A DNA stretch of 12,351 bases from Desulfobacterales bacterium (lineage in GTDB: Bacteria > Desulfobacterota > Desulfobacteria > Desulfobacterales > UBA2174_A): assembly GCA_025454075.1 (NCBI GenBank), contig JALOPD010000092.1:1-12351 (forward strand), read 5' to 3'. The position numbers and the translations under genes are program-made. Under the pieces are notes generated by a model. The model was given only the letters and a program-made list of their open reading frames with translations, was not told the origin of the DNA and searched no databases. Below are positions 1 through 6,185 of the stretch, one piece after another; the stretch's first letter is position 1, and each line of letters opens with the position of its first letter.

Positions 1-23
1 TGGTCAACATCGTGAAGATATGA
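1..23 (+). CDS. 3' end of upstream gene, probably formate dehydrogenase catalytic subunit (partial)
   Basis: The first 23 bases read as the last six codons of a gene (VNIVKI) followed by TGA at 21-23. The gene directly downstream is a formate dehydrogenase iron-sulfur subunit, which in sulfate reducers normally follows the large molybdenum/tungsten-containing catalytic subunit, and a C-terminus of this kind fits that subunit. The identity is inferred from position; six residues cannot prove it. Only 19 bases separate this stop from the fdhB start, so the two are almost certainly co-transcribed. Confidence 0.45.
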
Positions 24-27
24 GCGG

Positions 28-34
28 AAGGAGG
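28..34 (+). promoter_or_regulatory. Ribosome binding site deciding the fdhB start
   Basis: AAGGAGG followed by TGAT is a near-perfect anti-16S match, placed 8 bases before ATG 43. It overlaps the in-frame GTG at 34, which rules that codon out as the main start. Confidence 0.8.
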
Positions 35-42
35 TGATCTTT

Positions 43-762
43 ATGACCAAGGCATTTTTCATCGACACGACCACCTGCACCGGCTGCCGCGGCTGCCAGG
101 TCGCCTGCAAGCAGTGGAAAAAGCTGCCGGCGGAAAAAACCGTCAACCGGGGGTCGTTTCAGAACCCGGCGGATCTCTCCTTCAACACTTACAAGCTCGT
201 GCGCATGAGCGAGGTCGAGATCGACAAGAAGCTTCAGTGGCTCTTTTTCCCGGACCAGTGCCGGCACTGCATCGAGCCCCCGTGTCTGGAGGCCGCCGGC
301 GAGCCCACCGCCATTTACAAAGACAAGGCCACCGGCGCGGTGATCTACACCAAGGTGACCAAGGACCTGGACGCGGATGCCATCATCGACTCCTGCCCCT
401 ACAACATCCCGCGCAAGGGGCCGGACGGCAGCCTGGCCAAGTGCGACATGTGCATCGACCGGGTGTCCAACGGGAAGCTGCCCGCCTGCGTCCAGACCTG
501 TCCCACGGGCGCCATGAACTTCGGAGATTACAAGGAGATGCGGATGTGGGCCCAGGCGCGCCTGGGCGAGGTCCGGCGCAGATTCCCGAAGGCGACCCTG
601 GTCAACTCGGACACGTTGCGGGTGATCTACCTGACCGCCTTCGAGCCGACCAGCTACTGGCAGTACGCGATCGCCGAGCACCGCGAGCTTGACATCACGC
701 GGGCGGTGGCGATGCGGCAGCTCTTCAAGCCGTTCACCCAGTTCTTTGCGCAGCTCGGCTGA
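43..762 (+). CDS. fdhB: Formate dehydrogenase iron-sulfur (beta) subunit
   Basis: The 239-residue electron-transfer subunit carries electrons from the catalytic subunit's active site through [4Fe-4S] clusters to a cytochrome or other acceptor, probably in the periplasm. Ferredoxin-type motifs are visible: C12-x2-C15-x2-C18-x3-C22 near the N-terminus, C73-x2-C76-x4-C81, a lone C118 followed by PYNIPR, C134-x2-C137, and C149-x3-C153-P. That makes 12 cysteines in these motifs, enough for three clusters, as in the small subunit of soluble Desulfovibrio formate dehydrogenases, rather than the four clusters of E. coli FdnH. No C-terminal membrane helix is seen, which also fits the soluble type. The start is ATG 43, because a strong ribosome site (AAGGAGG, about 28-34) lies just before it; the GTG at 34 overlaps that site. 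The preceding gene ends at 23 and fdhE follows after a terminator. Confidence 0.92.
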   Translation: MTKAFFIDTTTCTGCRGCQVACKQWKKLPAEKTVNRGSFQNPADLSFNTYKLVRMSEVEIDKKLQWLFFPDQCRHCIEPPCLEAAGEPTAIYKDKATGAVIYTKVTKDLDADAIIDSCPYNIPRKGPDGSLAKCDMCIDRVSNGKLPACVQTCPTGAMNFGDYKEMRMWAQARLGEVRRRFPKATLVNSDTLRVIYLTAFEPTSYWQYAIAEHRELDITRAVAMRQLFKPFTQFFAQLG

Positions 763-786
763 TTGAAGAGCCTACACAAGTACCCG

Positions 787-820
787 AGGGGGAGGGCATG
801 GTTCCTCCCCCTTCATTTTT
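787..820 (+). terminator. Rho-independent terminator after fdhB
   Basis: A perfect 9-bp stem (AGGGGGAGG at 787-795 paired with CCTCCCCCT at 804-812) with an 8-base loop is followed by a T-rich run (TCATTTTTA). It sits 25 bases past the fdhB stop and 40 bases before the fdhE start, so it would end or attenuate the structural-gene transcript before the accessory gene. I see no convincing promoter between it and fdhE. Confidence 0.75.
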
Positions 821-861
821 ACGGGCAGCCGCCTAAGCGTTGCCGTTGAAGGACGGATGGC

Positions 862-1734
862 ATGAGCATCGATGTTGAATACGGGCCCGAGTTTGTGAAA
901 CGGGCGGCCGCCGACCTCCTGGCGGTCCGGCCGTCTTATGGGGAGCTGATCGGTTTTTACGGCGACCTCTTCGCCGCGCAGGAAGAGGCCCGGCCGCGGG
1001 TCCGGGTCGAGCCGTTTCTCCTGCCGCCGGACCTATTGCGGGTCAAGCTCAGGGACAAGTTCCCCTTGACTCAGGTCGCGGAGATGCGGTTCGACCCCGA
1101 GGCAAGCGCAACGCTGTTCGAGGACCTCTGCCGGATCGCCGTCGAGCGCCGCTCGGGGCTTTCCGAGCCGGCGGCCGTTCTTCTCAAGCACGCCGCGAAG
1201 GTTGTCTCTCTCTTTCAAGGTTTTCTCGGAGGGGAAGAGGCTCAGCTGAAGCAGGCCGCCGACGGCTTCGGCGTGGGTCCCGAGGCCCTGAGTTTTTTTC
1301 TGTATCACAGCCTCCGGCCGTCCCTCTGCCGGTGCGAGCAGGACCTCTCCGGGTTCATCACCGATGCCCTCTCCTGGGAGAAAGGCTACTGCCCCATCTG
1401 CGGCAGCCCGCCCGCGTTGGCCCGCCTGGAGACGGACGGGCACCGGTTTCTGTTCTGCAGCTTCTGCTGGCACCGCTGGCCCGCGCGCCGCACCGTCTGC
1501 CCATTCTGCGACACCGTCGACCCCGGCCGGCTTTCTTACCAGTACAGCGAAGAAGAGAAGGAGTACCGCCTGGACCTCTGCGATGCCTGCCGGAAATACG
1601 TCAAAACCGTGGACAGCCGTCAAATGTCGCGCTTGTCCTATCCTCCGCTCGAGCAGATCGCCAGCCTGCACTTGGACATCAAGGCCGCCGAGGCCGGCTA
1701 TGAAACCGGGTCGCCCGCCACGCCGCCGGTTTGA
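862..1734 (+). CDS. fdhE: Formate dehydrogenase accessory protein FdhE
   Basis: This 290-residue cytoplasmic protein belongs to the FdhE family, which is needed to produce active formate dehydrogenase; the E. coli homologue is a rubredoxin-like iron protein that interacts with the catalytic subunit. The family signature is a set of four CxxC pairs in the C-terminal half: C177-x2-C180 (YCPICGS), C199-x2-C202 (CSFCWHRW), C213-x2-C216 (CPFCD) and C240-x2-C243 (CDACRKYVKT). The N-terminal 150 residues are helical and carry no such motif. The length is close to the roughly 300 residues usual for the family. ATG 862 is preceded by AAGGA at 849-853, a modest ribosome site. It lies 99 bases after fdhB, beyond the hairpin at 787-812, and its 3' end converges on the PilZ gene with a 20-base gap. 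Confidence 0.92.
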   Translation: MSIDVEYGPEFVKRAAADLLAVRPSYGELIGFYGDLFAAQEEARPRVRVEPFLLPPDLLRVKLRDKFPLTQVAEMRFDPEASATLFEDLCRIAVERRSGLSEPAAVLLKHAAKVVSLFQGFLGGEEAQLKQAADGFGVGPEALSFFLYHSLRPSLCRCEQDLSGFITDALSWEKGYCPICGSPPALARLETDGHRFLFCSFCWHRWPARRTVCPFCDTVDPGRLSYQYSEEEKEYRLDLCDACRKYVKTVDSRQMSRLSYPPLEQIASLHLDIKAAEAGYETGSPATPPV

Positions 1735-1754
1735 GAAATCCCCCAGCCCCTCTC

Positions 1755-2141
1755 TCACCCGGCGTAAGAACAAATAAAGCTCTGCAGCTGGCCGATTTGG
1801 TCCGGGGTCAGCTTTCCGAAACTCACCACACGTTTGCGCATCCGCTCATGACCGTCCGCGCTCGCCACGGAGGCGGCGGCCGGCAGGTCTGCGACCGTTT
1901 TCACCGGGATCCGCTCGAGGAAAAGGCCACGGGTGAAATCCGGGACGAGGATGTCGATTTCATCCGTCGCCGCCTCGCACGAACCGTTGATTTGGCAGTA
2001 GATGATTTCAGCACCCTCGTCGTTGATGCGCAGCAGCTTGCCCGGCCGTGATGGGGCCGGCCGCATCACGGCCAGAGGGTTGCCGGTCGTGGCAAGCCGC
2101 TGGTGGCGGCGGCGTTCCATGTTTTTCGGGAGGCTTTTCAT
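1755..2141 (-). CDS. PilZ-domain protein with degenerate c-di-GMP motif
   Basis: The 128-residue protein reads as a single PilZ domain. The N-terminal arginine motif is present (RRRHQR, with R11 and R15 spaced as RxxxR). The C-terminal strand and helix (VVSFGKLTPDQIGQLQSFI, residues 105-123) are the typical ending of delta-proteobacterial PilZ proteins, and FLERIPVKTVADLP in the middle also fits. The second ligand motif, normally (D/N)xSxxG, is R38-I-N40-D-E-G43 here, so the Asp/Asn and Ser are replaced and c-di-GMP binding may be weak or lost. ATG 2141 has GAGGTG a few bases upstream. It follows the small exported protein gene by 12 bases on the same strand, so the two probably form an operon. 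The likely role is a c-di-GMP effector or a protein that has lost the ligand; its target is unknown. Confidence 0.8.
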   Translation of the reverse strand: MKSLPKNMERRRHQRLATTGNPLAVMRPAPSRPGKLLRINDEGAEIIYCQINGSCEAATDEIDILVPDFTRGLFLERIPVKTVADLPAAASVASADGHERMRKRVVSFGKLTPDQIGQLQSFICSYAG

Positions 2142-2153
2142 TTTGCACCTCGT

Positions 2154-2516
2154 TTACGGATTCACTCTAGCCGTCTGAATGAGGGCTTCTTGATAGAAAC
2201 GCTGCCGTAAGTACTGATGAACGGCATGCGGCCGCATGCTGACCTTTTGAGCGATCATCTCCTGCACCAGCGCGTCTTTGTTCTTGGACAGAAACTCCGT
2301 TCTCAGGGCCGCCTGCCGGCCGTAGGCTTGAAGGTTCTTGGAGCGGGAGGCGGAGTGCACCACCTTGCAGCTGTAGCTGTCGATCTCCTTGTCGATGCAG
2401 TTGAGGTAGTAGTTCTTCTGCTGATCGGCGGGCGATTCGTCGCCGCAGGCCGGAAGTGCCCACATGCCGATCGCCAGCCATGCCATTGCAATAGCCATGA
2501 AGTGTCCGGGTTTCAT
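2154..2516 (-). CDS. Small exported protein, possibly a lipoprotein, unknown function
   Basis: I do not recognise this 120-residue protein. Residues 1-23 look like a signal peptide: a short basic start (MKPGH) and a hydrophobic core (FMAIAMAWLAIGMWAL). It ends at LPAC, which could be a lipobox with C24 as the lipidated residue, although Pro at -2 is not canonical. The mature part is polar with Cys at 40 and 50 that could form a disulfide, and a Lys/Gln/Arg-rich helical C-terminal half. ATG 2516 is preceded by AAGGAGC with a spacing of about 8 bases, a good ribosome site. It is upstream of and nearly contiguous with the PilZ gene, so the two are likely co-transcribed and may act in the same envelope process. 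That it is a real gene rests on the signal peptide, the ribosome site and the operon spacing. Confidence 0.72.
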   Translation of the reverse strand: MKPGHFMAIAMAWLAIGMWALPACGDESPADQQKNYYLNCIDKEIDSYSCKVVHSASRSKNLQAYGRQAALRTEFLSKNKDALVQEMIAQKVSMRPHAVHQYLRQRFYQEALIQTARVNP

Positions 2517-2605
2517 TTCGCTGCTCCTTTCGTTTTTGGGTTGAGGCGTTTTGGGACGCTGCCGGCGCCGTTACGTCCGGTTCGGCGTTCCGCTTGCTTG
2601 AGCCC

Positions 2606-2634
2606 AATTAAAGCACAGCGGCGAAGGGTTACAA
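2606..2634 (-). promoter_or_regulatory. Possible weak sigma-70 promoter for the exported protein / PilZ pair
   Basis: On the minus strand TTGTAA (2629-2634) and TTAATT (2606-2611) are separated by 17 bases, about 90 bases before ATG 2516. The match to consensus is 4/6 and 3/6. The -35 lies inside a small inverted repeat (GGGTT-AC-AACCC, 2626-2637), which could be an operator. This is a weak call. The rest of the 2517-2750 gap shows no gene; it also holds a direct repeat described separately. Confidence 0.25.
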
Positions 2635-2750
2635 CCCAACGAAAACCCTAAAAAAATACTAGCATCCGGGGAAAACGACTAGCGACAAGCCCGCAGTGGA
2701 CATCCGCCGGCCATGAATCGGGAGCAGGCTTCAGAAGGCGAGGTGCAGGG

Positions 2751-4046
2751 TCAGCGCAGGGAGAGCAGGTGGGTGCGTAGCCCGGTCTTCTGGTTGGTGA
2801 GGCCGAATTTGCGTCTCAGGTTGTTCCGGTGGACTTCGATGGCTTTGGGCGTTACGCTGAGCACATCCGCAATTTCCTTGGTGCGCTTGCCCTGGACGAT
2901 GAAGTTGGCCACATCGATTTCAGTCGAGGTCAGGCGGGGGAAGTTGGGCGCCAGGTCGTGAGCGAACGGCGCAAAGATGGAATTCAGGCTTTCTTCCAGA
3001 AGTCGCAGAGAGTCTAAGGCAGCCTTGTCTCGAGTTTTCTCCTTGGCCTTCTGGAGATAGGGCAAGGTGACTTTGTTGAGGTTGTTTCTGAGGGTCTCCT
3101 CATTGATTATCCGGTGCTCCTCCACTTTTTTCATTAAAACGTTCAGGGCCGTGTTGGCCTCCTCCAGACTCTGGTTTTTGTGCTTCAACTCGTTTTCCTT
3201 GGCTTCGAGCTCGGCCTGATATTTTTTCCGCTCGGTGATGTCGCGGGAGATCCCCATGAACCCTATGGGCTTGCCGTGGATGTCACGCTTGAGGGTCACC
3301 GAGACCTCCACGAACCGCCGCGAGCCGTCTTTGCGGATGCACTCCCAGTCGAAGGCGTGGGCCGGCACCCCCGTGAGGTAAACCTGATGGAACACCCTGA
3401 ACACCTCTCGGTTGTTGTATTCATCTACGATCCTGCGATTGTTCATCCCGAGCATCTCCTCCCGGGTGTACCCGGTGATGCGCAGCAACCCCTCGTTGAA
3501 AAAGGTGTAGTTGCCGTCGAGATCGACCTCGTAGTAGCCGTCCTGGATGTTTTCGATAATCATGCGGTAGCGCTCCTCGCTTTCCCGCAGCGCTTGCTCC
3601 GCCAATTTGCGCGGCGTGACGTCGCGTGCAATGCCCATGAAGCCGGCCGGGTTATCGTCCGCATCCTTCTTCAGGGTCACCGAGACCTCCACGAACCGCC
3701 GCGAGCCGTCCTTGCGGATGCACTCCCAGTCGAAGACATGGGCCGGGACCCCCGTGAGGTATACCTGGTGAAAGACCTGGAAAACCTTTTTGTGGTTGTA
3801 GTCATCGACGATTTTACGGTTGTTCATGCCGAGCATCTCCTCTCGGGTGTATCCGGTGATGCGCAGCAGCCCCTCGTTGAAAGAAGTGTAGTTGCCCTTA
3901 AGGTCGACTTCGTAGTAGCCGTCCTGGATGTTTTCCAGGATCAGGGCACACCTCTCCTCGCTGATTTTCAGGGCTTTTTCGGCCGCGGGGCCGGATTGAG
4001 CGGCGAAGCTTTTCTTGGATATCCGCGCCGGGGCTGCCTTGGACAT
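2751..4046 (-). CDS. Orphan PAS-PAS-LuxR transcriptional regulator with duplicated PAS domain
   Basis: The 431-residue cytoplasmic protein has two PAS domains (about residues 25-151 and 152-278), a charged coiled-coil linker (about 279-360) and a C-terminal LuxR-type helix-turn-helix (about 370-431, with LTSTEIDVANFIVQGKRTKE and KAIEVHRNNLRRKFGL). There is no receiver, histidine kinase or membrane segment, so a signal sensed by the PAS domains probably controls DNA binding directly. The two PAS units are 78% identical over 127 residues (99 of 127 by hand count), and about 90% from the shared ENIQDGYYEVDL onward. ATG 4046 is chosen because GAGAGG sits 6 bases upstream; the frame stays open further upstream, to a TTG at 4247, but that part (Arg/Pro/Ala-rich) looks non-coding. 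The gene lies 284 bases downstream of a paralogue with the same architecture. The ligand and targets are unknown. Confidence 0.88.
   Translation of the reverse strand: MSKAAPARISKKSFAAQSGPAAEKALKISEERCALILENIQDGYYEVDLKGNYTSFNEGLLRITGYTREEMLGMNNRKIVDDYNHKKVFQVFHQVYLTGVPAHVFDWECIRKDGSRRFVEVSVTLKKDADDNPAGFMGIARDVTPRKLAEQALRESEERYRMIIENIQDGYYEVDLDGNYTFFNEGLLRITGYTREEMLGMNNRRIVDEYNNREVFRVFHQVYLTGVPAHAFDWECIRKDGSRRFVEVSVTLKRDIHGKPIGFMGISRDITERKKYQAELEAKENELKHKNQSLEEANTALNVLMKKVEEHRIINEETLRNNLNKVTLPYLQKAKEKTRDKAALDSLRLLEESLNSIFAPFAHDLAPNFPRLTSTEIDVANFIVQGKRTKEIADVLSVTPKAIEVHRNNLRRKFGLTNQKTGLRTHLLSLR
3213..3593 (-). repeat. Tandem PAS-encoding duplication, copy 2 (downstream)
   Basis: This is the second of two adjacent 381-bp (127-codon) units inside the regulator gene. 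It encodes residues 152-278. Long stretches are identical at the DNA level to the other copy, for example the segments at 3301-3330 and 3682-3711, which are offset by exactly 381 bases. Confidence 0.9.
3594..3974 (-). repeat. Tandem PAS-encoding duplication, copy 1 (upstream)
   Basis: This is the first 381-bp unit, encoding residues 25-151, directly abutting copy 2. Differences concentrate at the first ten residues, at residues 84-91 of the protein (YNHKKVFQ versus YNNREVFR) and in the loop before GFMGI; the PAS core between them is nearly unchanged. Confidence 0.9.
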
Positions 4047-4194
4047 GAGGCGCCTCTCTTTCCGAAAAGGATTGAATTCGATGAATATCCGGCTGGGGCG
4101 GCGCTGCAGGGGGCAAGCTGCATCAGGGACGAGTGGGCTGTGGGATCGGAGATCCGCTTGGAGTCGAGAGCGATGCCGGCGCAGCCGATTGAGA

Positions 4195-4212
4195 GTGGCG
4201 CTTCCGCGCCAC
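4195..4212. promoter_or_regulatory. Inverted repeat in the leader of the PAS-LuxR gene at 2751-4046
   Basis: A perfect 7-bp stem (GTGGCGC / GCGCCAC) with a 4-base loop lies about 150 bases upstream of ATG 4046, inside the 284-bp gap between the two regulators. No T-run follows on either strand, so it is more likely an RNA hairpin or protein-binding site than a terminator. The function is unknown. Confidence 0.35.
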
Positions 4213-4270
4213 CCCCTGACAATCGCAGCGGGGCCGGGGAGGTGCAAACTCGACCTGCCCTGCGGATAGA

Positions 4271-4298
4271 AAGATATCAGATGTTAACAACGGTCCAA
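4271..4298 (-). promoter_or_regulatory. Possible extended -10 promoter for the PAS-LuxR gene at 2751-4046
   Basis: On the minus strand TATCTT (4271-4276) is preceded by TGA, giving an extended -10, with a poor -35 (TTGGAC, 4293-4298) 16 bases upstream. It would give a leader of more than 200 bases. The match is moderate, so the call is tentative. Confidence 0.33.
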
Positions 4299-4330
4299 AC
4301 CTGATTTTTCCCGCAGGATTCCCTTAGATT

Positions 4331-5743
4331 TTATAGGGGGTCTTGCAGCCGGGACAGATAACTCATCAGGTTGGCCTTCTTGTGGGTCAGGCCCAGTTTT
4401 TTGCGGATCCGCCAGCGGTGGCTTTCGGCGGTCTTGTATGAAATGTTCAAAGCGGCGGCGACCTGGGTGGTGCTCTTTCCGAGCCGGATTAGGTTGGCAA
4501 CCTCCAGCTCCGTTCGGGTCAGATCAATCTGAACCGAGGTGAGCCTTTCAGAAAAGGGCGACATGATCTCGCCGAGATTGGATTTCAAGAGGTCCACCAG
4601 AAACCGCTGGCGTTCGCTCAAACGAGTGTCGCCGAGGGCGTCCAGGTAAGGCGCCACCAGCCGCCTGAGGTTGACGAGGATTCGCTTCTGGATGATGGTC
4701 TTGTCCTGCTCCCGCTTGCGCAGCAGAACCTCCAGGGCCGTGTTCATCTCCTGCAGGCGCAGGGTTTTCTCTCTGAGCTGTTGCTCCCGGCGGCGCAGGG
4801 CTTTTTCGGCGCTTTTCATCGCGCTGATGTCGGTTACGACGGCAAAGCTCCCCTGGAACCGGCCGGCGGCGTCGAAAGTCGCCCTCGGCGAGACGATGGT
4901 CGTGATGGTGCCGCCGGCCTTGGTGGCGAATTGGATTTCATAGGGCGTCTCAATACCCCTCTGGCGCATGGCCAGCTGCTTTTGGTGAAGGCGGCGGTTG
5001 CGCTCGTCCATGAAGTCGCCGATTTTTTCCCCAACGATTTCGCTGCGGACGTAGCCCAGCATATCGAGGAATTTGGCGTTTACATAGGTCAGCCGGCCCT
5101 CTGCATCCACGATCCCGAACCCCTCATTGAGGGTTTCCACCAGGGATTGGAATTGATGCTCACTGCAGGCCAGCTCGGCTTGAATCTGCTTGCGTGTGAT
5201 TATCTCCTGCTGCAGGACATTCTGTTTCGCCGCAATTTCCAGGGTGTTCCTTTTGACCTTCTTCTCCAGCTCGTTGCGGGCTCTCTTAAGCTCTTCCTCG
5301 AGCTTCTTGCGGGCGGTCACATCGCGGTCGATGCCCCTGAAACCGCGGAACCCACCCTGTTCGTCGATGATCGGCACCCCGCTGGTTTCCAAGACCACCC
5401 GGCGGCCCGACTTGTGCAAATTGACGTTCTCAAGGCCCGCAAACGGCTTCTTGGTTGCTGATATGGCGCCGAAGTCCCGGCGGATCCTTGCGGCTTCCGC
5501 GGGCGGCATGAAGTCAAAAGGTGTTCGTCCGATGACCTCCTCGGGCGGATAGCCGAGGATGTCCGCGACCGCCCGGTTGCTGAAGGTGTATCTGCCCTCC
5601 GGATCCACCTCCCAAATCCAGTCGCTCGTGACTTCCACCAGGCTTCGATATTGTCTCTCTTCCTGGTGCCGGGCGGCGGCGTGCTTCGGACCGGCGGCGA
5701 CGTTGATGCCAGGCGTCTGTTGAGGGTTGTGCGATTGCATCAT
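4331..5743 (-). CDS. Orphan PAS-PAS-LuxR transcriptional regulator
   Basis: The 470-residue cytoplasmic protein has PAS 1 (about 30-145, YRSLVEVTSDWIWEVDPEGR to GIDRDVTARKK), a coiled coil (about 146-195), PAS 2 (about 196-312, FQSLVETLNEGFGIVDAEGR to VVTDISAMKSAE), a second coiled coil (about 313-400) and a LuxR helix-turn-helix (about 405-466, LTRTELEVANLIRLGKSTTQ and KTAESHRWRIRKKLGL). It lacks kinase and receiver domains. The coiled coil before the DNA-binding domain resembles that of the neighbouring regulator (MNTALEVLLRKREQDKTII against ANTALNVLMKKVEEHRIIN), so the two are paralogues. The frame stays open upstream to 6121, but that extension is Cys-rich, unlike any domain, and covers promoter-like AT-rich DNA. 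Start ATG 5743 has GAGGGGC about 7 bases upstream; ATG 5740 is an equal alternative. The two PAS domains here are diverged, unlike those of the neighbour. Confidence 0.88.
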   Translation of the reverse strand: MMQSHNPQQTPGINVAAGPKHAAARHQEERQYRSLVEVTSDWIWEVDPEGRYTFSNRAVADILGYPPEEVIGRTPFDFMPPAEAARIRRDFGAISATKKPFAGLENVNLHKSGRRVVLETSGVPIIDEQGGFRGFRGIDRDVTARKKLEEELKRARNELEKKVKRNTLEIAAKQNVLQQEIITRKQIQAELACSEHQFQSLVETLNEGFGIVDAEGRLTYVNAKFLDMLGYVRSEIVGEKIGDFMDERNRRLHQKQLAMRQRGIETPYEIQFATKAGGTITTIVSPRATFDAAGRFQGSFAVVTDISAMKSAEKALRRREQQLREKTLRLQEMNTALEVLLRKREQDKTIIQKRILVNLRRLVAPYLDALGDTRLSERQRFLVDLLKSNLGEIMSPFSERLTSVQIDLTRTELEVANLIRLGKSTTQVAAALNISYKTAESHRWRIRKKLGLTHKKANLMSYLSRLQDPL

Positions 5744-5944
5744 GCGGTCTGCCCCTCGGGTGTTCGTAGTTGGGAATGCGTGCGCCACTTCGGCTGAAAG
5801 CGCTTTATCAAGGCGAAGGAAGAAGTTTTTCCGGCAACGTGCGACGGAGTGCGTTCCGCAATTGCTTTTTCTGAGACAGCGTGAGAATAGAAGTGGAAAC
5901 CGAGAACAGGATGCATTTGAGACAAGGTAGTAGTCTTGAGGATA

Positions 5945-5974
5945 AAAATAGCATAAAACCGGTCGGGCGTTCAA
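5945..5974 (-). promoter_or_regulatory. Probable sigma-70 promoter for the PAS-LuxR gene at 4331-5743
   Basis: On the minus strand TTGAAC (5969-5974) is followed after 18 bases by TATTTT (5945-5950), which carries a TGC extension (extended -10). The surrounding DNA is locally AT-rich. Transcription would start near 5938, giving a leader of roughly 195 bases. The 442-bp gap 5744-6185 holds no gene I can support; it contains this promoter, a tandem repeat and a promoter-like -35 for pckG. Confidence 0.42.
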
Positions 5975-6084
5975 GTCAGATCGCAGCCGAATGTCCGCTT
6001 CGTCGAGAGCGGCTTCAAGGCCTGAAAGGGATCCGGAGGGCGGGTAGAGCAGCAAAGCGGAGCAAAAAAGTAGGGTTAGCGCTC

Positions 6085-6108
6085 GCAGGCTTTCCTGCAG
6101 GCTTTCCT
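6085..6108. repeat. Perfect 12-bp tandem repeat upstream of pckG
   Basis: GCAGGCTTTCCT occurs twice in a row (6085-6096 and 6097-6108). The second copy ends on the first base of a perfect TTGACA -35 hexamer. Each junction also forms a small GCAGG/CCTGC hairpin. It could be a regulator-binding direct repeat, or a slippage product. Confidence 0.7.
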
Positions 6109-6136
6109 TGACAACCCGCATGAGGTAAAATAACGT
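6108..6136 (+). promoter_or_regulatory. Possible sigma-70 promoter for pckG
   Basis: TTGACA at 6108-6113 is a perfect -35. With a 17-base spacer the -10 would be TAACGT (6131-6136), only 3/6. A better hexamer, TAAAAT (6126-6131), is too close at 12 bases. So the -35 is convincing and the -10 uncertain. Transcription would start about 45 bases before the ATG. Confidence 0.38.
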
Positions 6137-6185
6137 CGAGGATTATAGGCCATCCTACACACTTCAAAATCGGAGAGTGATCGGA

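Noticed and set aside
34..42. GTG at 34 as the fdhB start
   Set aside because: It lies inside the ribosome site used by ATG 43.
2713..2961. 82-codon plus-strand frame at the end of the PAS-LuxR gene
   Set aside because: Most of it is antisense to the conserved LuxR helix-turn-helix and it has no family resemblance.
4047..4247. N-terminal extension of the PAS-LuxR gene to a TTG at 4247
   Set aside because: It has no ribosome site, the residues are Arg/Pro/Ala-rich and low-complexity, and it contains the GTGGCGC hairpin. ATG 4046 has a ribosome site.
3180..4304. 374-codon plus-strand frame opposite the duplicated PAS gene
   Set aside because: It mirrors the PAS duplication in its own sequence, which is expected for an antisense shadow, and it spans the intergenic leader.
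5744..6121. N-terminal extension of the second PAS-LuxR gene to ATG 6121
   Set aside because: The segment has a hydrophobic stretch and several cysteines that could pass for a membrane anchor, but it spans the candidate promoter at 5945-5974 and the pckG -35 and repeat. ATG 5743 has a ribosome site just before it.
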